Below are positions 1 through 5,459 of a stretch of DNA of 5,459 nucleotides, one piece after another. Source of the stretch: Rhizobacter sp. (GTDB taxonomy: Bacteria; Pseudomonadota; Gammaproteobacteria; Burkholderiales; Burkholderiaceae_C); NCBI GenBank assembly GCA_025359585.1, contig JANYFX010000152.1, forward strand, positions 1 to 5,459, in the 5' to 3' direction. How positions within the stretch are numbered: the first letter of the stretch is position 1; each line of letters begins with the position of its first letter. The position numbers were made by a program, and so were the translations under genes. A model generated the notes under the pieces. It was given only the letters and a program-made list of their open reading frames with translations, was not told where the DNA came from and ran no database searches.

Positions 1-15
1 CATTTCTTGTTTTTC

Positions 16-92
16 TGGTGCGGCTGGCAGGAATCGAACCCACGACCCCTTGGTTCGTAGCCAAGTACTCTATCCAGCTGAGCTACAGCCGC
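16..92 (-). tRNA. tRNA-Arg (anticodon ACG)
   Basis: The reverse complement folds as a complete 77-nt cloverleaf. The acceptor stem pairs GCGGCTG (86-92) with CAGCCGC (20-26), followed by discriminator A (19) and a genomically encoded CCA (16-18). The anticodon stem is CTTGG/CCAAG around the loop CTACGAA, giving anticodon ACG (plus-strand 56-58). The T arm has the loop TTCGATT. In bacteria A34 of tRNA-Arg(ACG) is normally deaminated to inosine by TadA, so this tRNA would read CGU, CGC and CGA; CGC is very common in the genes of this window. The gene lies on the same strand as hemY, 31 nt after its stop, and has its own likely promoter in that gap. The 15 bases beyond its 3' end show no terminator. 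Confidence 0.97.
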
Positions 93-100
93 GCAGCCGC
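86..100 (-). repeat. Tandem duplication of the tRNA acceptor heptamer
   Basis: On the minus strand GCGGCTG occurs at 94-100 and again at 86-92, separated by one C (93). The second copy is the 5' strand of the tRNA-Arg acceptor stem; the first lies in the short leader or discriminator. Both copies could in principle pair with the 3' acceptor strand at 20-26. It may be chance in GC-rich DNA or may matter for 5' leader processing. Confidence 0.6.
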
Positions 101-102
101 AA

Positions 103-111
103 ATTATAGCA
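103..111 (-). promoter_or_regulatory. Probable tRNA-Arg promoter: extended -10 TGCTATAAT
   Basis: On the minus strand a perfect TATAAT (103-108) is preceded by TGC (109-111), an extended -10 arrangement. The bases after it are TT and then the GC-rich stretch GCGGCTGC, which is the kind of discriminator known at stringently controlled stable-RNA promoters. A start about 7 nt downstream would fall near 96, leaving a 5' leader of only a few bases before the mature tRNA end at 92. No good TTGACA-like -35 is visible at 17-18 bp spacing; the hexamers there are TGCCCT and CTGCCC, inside the hemY 3' end. The position and the perfect -10 make this persuasive; growth control is inference. Confidence 0.65.
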
Positions 112-123
112 GTTGATTTTTTC

Positions 124-1371
124 TCAGGGCAGACGGGCTGCCGCTTCGAAACATCGGGCGACCCGCGCGGCGTCGCCTTCCTGTTGCGCGAGCCGGGCCA
201 GCGCGAGCCACGCCTCGCGCCGCGCGGCAGCCGGGAGGCCCGGGTCGGCGGCGGCTTGCTCCAAGGCCACGCGCGCCTTGCCCCAGAGTTGGCGCTCCGT
301 CAGCGCGCAACCCAGCGAAAGCGCGATCGCACCTTCGCGCGGGTAGGCCTGCGACGCGGCCTCCAGGCGTGGCAGCCACTCGGGCCCCAGCCCCTGCATG
401 GCGCCCGCCAGGCTCTGTGCCACGGCGGCACGCTCGTCGACGTTCAATTCAGACAGGCGCTCCCAGAACGGCCTCAGCCAGCCGCGTGCCTCGTCGACGG
501 CGCCGAGTTCGACGGCACGGGTGGCCGCGTGCGCAGCGACGAAGGGATCGCGCCGGTCGACGGGGTCGAACTGGAGCCAGGTTCGGCGCAGCTGGTCGGC
601 GTCGTGCGCCGTGGCGAGCGACTCGAACGCGAGCGAGCGCAGCAGGCCTTGCGCCGCGACCTTCGAGAAGCCCTGGTGTTTGGCCAGCAGACGCGCGGTC
701 TTGAGCGCATCTTGCGGTTGGCGCCCGAGGCGCGTGGCCTGCAACTTCAGGCGCAGCGCGTGGGTGCGCCGCGCCACGCCGACCGGCAATTCGGAAAGCA
801 GCTCCATCGCACGCGGTGCATCACGGTCGTCGAGCGCCCACTCGGCAGCGAGCAGGCGCGCGCCCTCTTCGGCCGATCGCGCGGACGCGCTGCGGCGCGA
901 CAGGTGCAAGGCGCGCCGCAGCTCTTCGTCGCGGCTGCTGCGATCCTGCATTCGGTGCGCGCTGCCGGCCGCGAGCAGGTGAGCGAGCACGGTGAATTCG
1001 TTGTCCTGGGCCAGCTCGGGCGTGCCGGCCTGGATCGTGAGTGCCCGCTGGGCCGCCTTCTGCGCCCGGCTGTAGCGGCCGCCGAAATACTGCGCCAGCG
1101 CGTCGCGCAGCGCCGCCTGTGCGCTGCGGTCGCGCCGCGCCACGCGCCACTCGCGGGCACGCTGCGGCAGGCCGATCAGCGAGTTCAGTCCCTGGATCGC
1201 GCTGACGAGCAGGAAGCAGGTGCCGAACAGCAGCAGCAGGAACAGGTTGAGCGAAATGTCGAAGCGCCAGCCGCGCCAGTAGAGCGCGACCAGGCCGTCG
1301 TTGGTGCCGAGCGTGCTCGCGGCCACCACCGCCACACCGAAGAGCAGCACGAACCAGATGGTGGCGCGCAT
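124..1371 (-). CDS. hemY: HemY, inner-membrane TPR-like protein of the haem gene cluster
   Basis: This encodes a 415-residue proteobacterial HemY-family protein and is the last gene of the hemCDXY operon. The N-terminus has two hydrophobic helices, about residues 4-20 and 41-60, separated by a short loop containing YWRGWRFDIS (31-40); this is the HemY_N membrane domain. The cytoplasmic remainder is helical and rich in Ala, Leu and Arg, with TPR-like repeats; the segment GGRYSRAQKAAQRAL (97-111) is a typical HemY TPR signature. Start ATG at 1371 lies 8 nt after the hemX stop, with no clear Shine-Dalgarno sequence, and the stop is TGA at 124-126. The family name comes from the operon. It is unrelated to Bacillus HemY, a flavin-dependent protoporphyrinogen oxidase, and shows no FAD-binding GxGxxG motif near the N-terminus. 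A scaffolding or coordinating role in late haem synthesis has been proposed for the family; the biochemical role here is unknown. Confidence 0.9.
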   Translation of the reverse strand: MRATIWFVLLFGVAVVAASTLGTNDGLVALYWRGWRFDISLNLFLLLLFGTCFLLVSAIQGLNSLIGLPQRAREWRVARRDRSAQAALRDALAQYFGGRYSRAQKAAQRALTIQAGTPELAQDNEFTVLAHLLAAGSAHRMQDRSSRDEELRRALHLSRRSASARSAEEGARLLAAEWALDDRDAPRAMELLSELPVGVARRTHALRLKLQATRLGRQPQDALKTARLLAKHQGFSKVAAQGLLRSLAFESLATAHDADQLRRTWLQFDPVDRRDPFVAAHAATRAVELGAVDEARGWLRPFWERLSELNVDERAAVAQSLAGAMQGLGPEWLPRLEAASQAYPREGAIALSLGCALTERQLWGKARVALEQAAADPGLPAAARREAWLALARLAQQEGDAARVARCFEAAARLP

Positions 1372-1379
1372 GTTGAGCG

Positions 1380-2531
1380 TTAGCGCCCGGCAGCGGCCGT
1401 CAGTGCGGCCAGCGTGTCGTCGGGGCGCGGCACGCCGACCTGGCGGGCTTGCGCGGCCACCTGCTTGACGAGATCGGTCGCGAGCAGGGTGCGCTTCGAG
1501 CCGCGGTCGAAATAACGGTCGAGTGCGGCCTGGGCGCCTTGCAGGTCGGTTTGGGCGATGTTGAACTGGCGGCTCAACAAGGCCAGCCGGGCATTCAACA
1601 AACGCAGCTTCAGGTTCTCGCGCAGAAAATAGGACTGTTCGGGCGCCAGCAGCATCGCGTCGGGGTGGTCGGTCTGGGTCACGCGCACCAGCGATTTCAC
1701 TTCGCCCCAGACACGTTCGCTGAGCGCGCTCCAGGCGTCGGCGATCTGCACGGACCAGGCCGGCGCTGCGCTCGCGGCGCGTCCGCCGGCAGCGCTGGCG
1801 CTGCGCCCGACCGCTGCGGCAGACGCCGGCCGGGCCGCGTCCTTGGCAGGCTCGCGGCGCGCATCGACCACCGCAACCAGCGGCAACTCGTCGACCATGC
1901 GGATCACTTCGTCGAGCTTGATGCCGAGCACCGAAATGTCGGCCACGCTCGCGGCCTTGACACGATCGAGGTCACGCACGATGGCGCGCCGCACACCTTC
2001 GAGCCGCGGCTGGCTGTAGCGCGCCAGGCGTTCGTCGCTTTGTTTGAGCGTGGCCACCAGCGGCTCGGCGCTGCCGGTGATGGCGGTCTGCTGCAAGGCC
2101 ACGCGGATCGCGGCCTCCACGTCGACCAGCAGGTTCTCGTCACGCGAGCGCGAGAGCGACTGGATCAGCTCTTCGAGCTGGCCGCGCTGAACCGCCACCT
2201 CGGCCACGCGCGCTTCGAGCAAGGCGAGTTTGGCGGCCGCAGTGCCCATGCCTTCGTTGGCTTGCTTGGCCAGCATGCGGGCTTCGGTGGACAGCGCCGC
2301 GCTGTCTTGCTGGCGGCGCACCAGCTCCTGCTCCAGCGTGAGCACACGCTGGTCGGCTTTCCACGCCAGCACCAGGCTGGCCACGGTCAACGCACCGAGC
2401 AAGGCCCCCGCGCTCCAGCCGATGCGAGACGACGGCAGCGCAGCGCGGGCAGGCGCTGCCACGCCCGCCGGCGGCGGGGCGTCGGCGGCGGCGGCGTTGC
2501 CGGTGGCCAGGTCGGGAGGAAGTTCGTTCAC
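1380..2531 (-). CDS. hemX: HemX, membrane-anchored protein of the haem gene cluster
   Basis: This encodes a 383-residue HemX-family protein. It has a Pro/Ala-rich N-terminal tail (about 1-35), one transmembrane helix (about 38-57, GALLGALTVASLVLAW), a predicted coiled coil rich in Leu, Glu, Gln and Arg (about 60-127), then a helical domain. A low-complexity Ala/Ser/Gly/Arg linker (about 226-258) is followed by the conserved C-terminal part containing YFLRENLKLRLLNARLALL (301-319), the strongest family signature. Start choice: the open frame extends to 2732, but that region is hemD in another frame. A GTG at 2529-2531 overlaps the hemD TGA as GTGA, which suggests translational coupling; no Shine-Dalgarno sequence is visible. 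The stop is TAA at 1380-1382. Such proteins are often annotated as uroporphyrinogen-III C-methyltransferase, but I see no SAM-binding motif of the CobA/CysG type. The biochemical role is unresolved. Confidence 0.9.
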   Translation of the reverse strand: MNELPPDLATGNAAAADAPPPAGVAAPARAALPSSRIGWSAGALLGALTVASLVLAWKADQRVLTLEQELVRRQQDSAALSTEARMLAKQANEGMGTAAAKLALLEARVAEVAVQRGQLEELIQSLSRSRDENLLVDVEAAIRVALQQTAITGSAEPLVATLKQSDERLARYSQPRLEGVRRAIVRDLDRVKAASVADISVLGIKLDEVIRMVDELPLVAVVDARREPAKDAARPASAAAVGRSASAAGGRAASAAPAWSVQIADAWSALSERVWGEVKSLVRVTQTDHPDAMLLAPEQSYFLRENLKLRLLNARLALLSRQFNIAQTDLQGAQAALDRYFDRGSKRTLLATDLVKQVAAQARQVGVPRPDDTLAALTAAAGR

Positions 2532-3295
2532 GGTCGGATTGATTGTATGCAGGCCACCACGGCGGCCAGCGGCGGGCGTGACTCGAAAACAGCACCGATG
2601 CCGAGCGCGCGTGCCCGCGTCGCGATGCGCGGGTGGGTGGCCAACGCGCGCGCCTCGGCCCATGCGGCAGGCTCGATGGCGCTGGTCAGCCGCGCCAGAT
2701 GGTCGATCGCTTCGGAGCTGCTGAAGTACCACAGGTGCGACGCCGGCTGTCGCACGGCCTTGTGCAACAAGGTCTGCTGCCCGGTGTTGAACACCGGTGC
2801 CTCGCGCCGGTAAGCCGCCACGTGATCGACCTGCGCGCCGCGGCCACGCAGGGTCTCGGCAAGCCAGTCGCGCCCGCCGTCACCGCGCACGATCAGCACC
2901 GACGCGCCTTGCCATTCTTGCGCCGCGAGTTGTTGCCACAGCGCTTCGGAATCGAACTGCAACGAGTCGGGCGCAGGCGCCACGGTTTGCGCTGCGGGCA
3001 CCCCCAGCTCGAGCAGCGCTTGTGTCGTGCCCGGCCCCGGCGAGCCGGCCAGCACACCGGTGGGCCACACCGCACCGGCCGGCCTGAGCGCGAAAAAATG
3101 TTCGACCGCATTCGGGCTGACGAACACCACCAGCCGTTGCGCGGCCAGATTCGCCCAGGCGTTTTCGACCGCAGCACGATCGGCCGTCGGCGCCACGCCG
3201 ATCAGCGGCAGCGCGAATGCGTCGATGCCTGCAGCCTGCAAGTGCAGGACCCACTCGGCCGCCTGCGCGGCGGGCCGGGTGACGATGACCCGCAT
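2528..3295 (-). CDS. hemD: Uroporphyrinogen-III synthase
   Basis: This 255-residue cytosolic enzyme (EC 4.2.1.75) cyclises hydroxymethylbilane with inversion of ring D to give uroporphyrinogen III, the common precursor of haem, sirohaem and cobalamin. The family diverges strongly in sequence, but the expected landmarks are present: N-terminal MRVIVTRPAAQA, VVFVSPNAVEHF (56-67), GPGTTQAL (87-94), LIVRGDGGRDWLAETL (134-149), AAYRR (160-164) and a C-terminal FSSSEAIDHL (191-200). Length is normal for the family. ATG at 3295 is chosen because homologues begin M-R-[VI]-x-[VI]-T-R-P; the open frame continues upstream to 3688 only as an overlap with hemC. It starts 17 nt after the hemC stop, so HemC and HemD, which catalyse consecutive steps on an unstable intermediate, are made from one transcript. 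Its stop overlaps the hemX start by 4 nt. Confidence 0.95.
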   Translation of the reverse strand: MRVIVTRPAAQAAEWVLHLQAAGIDAFALPLIGVAPTADRAAVENAWANLAAQRLVVFVSPNAVEHFFALRPAGAVWPTGVLAGSPGPGTTQALLELGVPAAQTVAPAPDSLQFDSEALWQQLAAQEWQGASVLIVRGDGGRDWLAETLRGRGAQVDHVAAYRREAPVFNTGQQTLLHKAVRQPASHLWYFSSSEAIDHLARLTSAIEPAAWAEARALATHPRIATRARALGIGAVFESRPPLAAVVACIQSIRP

Positions 3296-3312
3296 CGGCA
3301 ACACCCGCGCGA

Positions 3313-4263
3313 TCAGGGCGCCGCGCGCTGCTCGGCCGCGGCGCCGAGGTAGGCGGCCGCGCCTGCCGCGCGCAGCACCTCGGCCGCACGCTCGCCGAGT
3401 GCGCGCGCGCCGGCATCGGTCGTTACGGCCTCGCGCTCGGTCACCCGCAACAGCGGAGAGAGCGGTGCCGTCGGGTGTCCGAGTGCGACCTGAAGCTCCA
3501 GGGTGTCGCCGTGCCACACCGCGTGCGCAGCGAGCGGCATGCTGCAGCTGCCGCCGAGCGAGCGCGAGACCGCGCGCTCGGCCTGCACCGAGAACCAGGT
3601 CGGCTGGTGCGTCAACTCCGCGAGTTGCGCCAGCAAGGCGTGCGCATCGCTGCGCACTTCGATGCCCAGCGCGCCCTGCCCTGCGCAAGGCAGCATCTGC
3701 GCCGCCTCGAAGCGCGAACGGATGCGCTCGGCCAGACCGAGCCGCATCAGCCCGGCGGCGGCCAGCACGATCGCGTCGTAACCGCCAACGTCGAGCTTGC
3801 GCAAACGGGTGTCGAGGTTGCCACGCAACGGCTGCACGTCGAGGTCGGGCCGCAGTGCAACGAGCTGCACGACGCGCCGCAGGCTCGACGTGCCCACGCG
3901 CGCGCCCTGCGGCAGTTCAGCGAGCGAACGGAAGTGGTTGGAAACGAAGGCATCGCGCGGGTCTTCGCGCTCGAGCACGGTCGCCAGCTCGAAGCCTTCG
4001 GGCAGGTCCATCGGCACGTCTTTCAGCGAGTGCACGGCCAGGTGCGCGCGCCCTTCTTCGAGCGCCGTCTCCAATTCCTTGACGAACAGCCCCTTGCCGC
4101 CGACCTTTGAAAGGCTGCGGTCGAGGATCTGGTCGCCGCGCGTCGTCATGCCCAGCAGTTCCACGCTCATGCCGAAACGCTGCGTCAGCAGGTCGCGCAC
4201 ATGCTCGGCTTGCCAGAGCGCCAAGCGGCTTTCGCGGGTCGCGATGAGGGTGCTTGAAGTCAT
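3313..4263 (-). CDS. hemC: Hydroxymethylbilane synthase (porphobilinogen deaminase)
   Basis: This 316-residue cytosolic enzyme (EC 2.5.1.61) condenses four porphobilinogens head to tail into hydroxymethylbilane, using a covalently bound dipyrromethane primer. All hallmarks are visible: IATRESRLALWQA at 7-19; HSLKDVP (78-84), whose Asp82 matches the catalytic Asp84 of E. coli; GTSSLRR (124-130) and PLRGNLDTRLRK (145-156), supplying the conserved substrate- and cofactor-binding arginines; and LPCAGQGALGIE (191-202). LGGSCSMPLAAHA (236-248) places Cys240 as the dipyrromethane attachment site. Length fits the family. ATG at 4263 lies six residues before the first conserved strand, and no later Met is compatible with it. 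It is the first gene of hemCDXY, read away from ppc. No Shine-Dalgarno sequence precedes it, and the nearest -10-like element is so close that the message could be nearly leaderless. Confidence 0.98.
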   Translation of the reverse strand: MTSSTLIATRESRLALWQAEHVRDLLTQRFGMSVELLGMTTRGDQILDRSLSKVGGKGLFVKELETALEEGRAHLAVHSLKDVPMDLPEGFELATVLEREDPRDAFVSNHFRSLAELPQGARVGTSSLRRVVQLVALRPDLDVQPLRGNLDTRLRKLDVGGYDAIVLAAAGLMRLGLAERIRSRFEAAQMLPCAGQGALGIEVRSDAHALLAQLAELTHQPTWFSVQAERAVSRSLGGSCSMPLAAHAVWHGDTLELQVALGHPTAPLSPLLRVTEREAVTTDAGARALGERAAEVLRAAGAAAYLGAAAEQRAAP

Positions 4264-4269
4264 CGAACA

Positions 4270-4278
4270 ATGCTAGCA
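4270..4278 (-). promoter_or_regulatory. Possible hemCDXY promoter: extended -10 TGCTAGCAT
   Basis: In the 119-bp hemC-ppc gap the minus strand carries TGC followed by TAGCAT, an extended -10 like element, ending 6 nt before the hemC ATG. The hexamer at 17-bp spacing upstream (GCTCAC) does not resemble a -35. If used, transcription would begin at or next to the start codon. The first eight bases, TGCTAGCA, are also a perfect palindrome, so a protein-binding half-site or chance are alternatives. Confidence 0.3.
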
Positions 4279-4334
4279 GGCGCGCCTCTTGCGTGAGCGC
4301 CGGGCCAGCCCTGACGCGCAGCCGCGAGACACGC

Positions 4335-4343
4335 TGCTACGAT
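4335..4343 (+). promoter_or_regulatory. Possible ppc promoter: extended -10 TGCTACGAT
   Basis: TGC followed by TACGAT lies 39 nt before the ppc ATG, which would leave a leader of about 33 nt including the ribosome binding site. No -35-like hexamer is found at 16-18 bp spacing. A second candidate, TACATA at 4364-4369, would leave a leader too short to hold the Shine-Dalgarno sequence, so it is less likely. Confidence 0.35.
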
Positions 4344-4373
4344 TCGCCAGCTCGTAACCAAATTACATACATC

Positions 4374-4378
4374 GAGGT
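4374..4378 (+). promoter_or_regulatory. ppc ribosome binding site (GAGGT)
   Basis: GAGGT lies immediately upstream of the ATG at 4383, with 4 nt between, and is complementary to the 16S rRNA 3' end. It decides the ppc start: the frame is open further upstream to 4254, but only this ATG has a Shine-Dalgarno sequence and gives a normal PEP carboxylase N-terminus. It is the only clear Shine-Dalgarno sequence in front of any gene in this window. Confidence 0.7.
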
Positions 4379-4382
4379 AACC

Positions 4383-5459
<1,077 letters not shown>

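Noticed and set aside
93..123. Rho-independent terminator after hemY
   Set aside because: On the minus strand the run near the hemY stop is A-rich, not T-rich, and no GC-rich hairpin precedes a U-tract.
184..1383. A 399-codon open frame on the plus strand opposite hemY
   Set aside because: It is a shadow of a GC-rich gene: Arg/Gln/Gly-rich, with no recognisable domain or ribosome binding site, and wholly opposite well-supported hemY.
1449..2813. A 454-codon open frame on the plus strand opposite hemX and the end of hemD
   Set aside because: Its composition (His, Gln, Arg, Gly) is typical of antisense frames at high G+C. It spans the boundary of two real genes and resembles no family I know.
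3027..4082. A 351-codon plus-strand frame opposite hemD and hemC
   Set aside because: The translation is dominated by Arg and Ala repeats and covers two conserved genes on the other strand, so it is a shadow frame.
4291..4319. Imperfect inverted repeat GCGTGAG...CTGACGC as an operator
   Set aside because: The arms mismatch centrally and short GC-rich matches of this kind are expected by chance here, so it is too weak to list as a site.

Overview
The window is about two thirds G+C and looks like a betaproteobacterial chromosome, most likely from the order Burkholderiales. Three things point there: a four-gene hemC-hemD-hemX-hemY cluster, a ppc gene divergent from hemC, and PEP carboxylase and HemX/HemY sequences of the proteobacterial type. 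Genus and species cannot be fixed from the sequence alone. It reads as ordinary core-genome DNA. I see no insertion sequence, phage gene, CRISPR array, integrase or defence gene.

Layout, left to right. A tRNA-Arg(ACG) gene lies on the minus strand at 16-92 with an encoded CCA end. Just upstream of it is a consensus TATAAT -10 element with a GC-rich discriminator. Then, all on the minus strand and so transcribed right to left, comes a compact operon: hemC (3313-4263), hemD (2528-3295), hemX (1380-2531) and hemY (124-1371). Gaps are 17 nt, a 4-nt overlap (GTGA), and 8 nt. A 119-bp divergent intergenic region (4264-4382) separates hemC from ppc, which runs rightward from 4383 past the window edge. 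No gap without a gene exceeds 300 bases.

Function. HemC joins four porphobilinogens into hydroxymethylbilane and HemD closes it to uroporphyrinogen III, the branch point to haem, sirohaem and cobalamin. HemX and HemY are inner-membrane-anchored proteins that travel with these genes in many proteobacteria. Their names come from the cluster; they show no methyltransferase or flavin oxidase signature here. PEP carboxylase makes oxaloacetate from PEP and bicarbonate, an anaplerotic role not directly tied to tetrapyrroles.

The main anomaly is in ppc. The reading frame hits a TGA at 5025-5027 after 214 codons, yet highly conserved PEP carboxylase sequence resumes at once in the -1 frame from 5024 and stays open to the window end. 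One base appears to be missing near 5022-5024. This is either a sequencing or assembly error or a very recent inactivating mutation. I found no convincing novel system in this window; the remaining observations concern promoters and translation signals and are modest.
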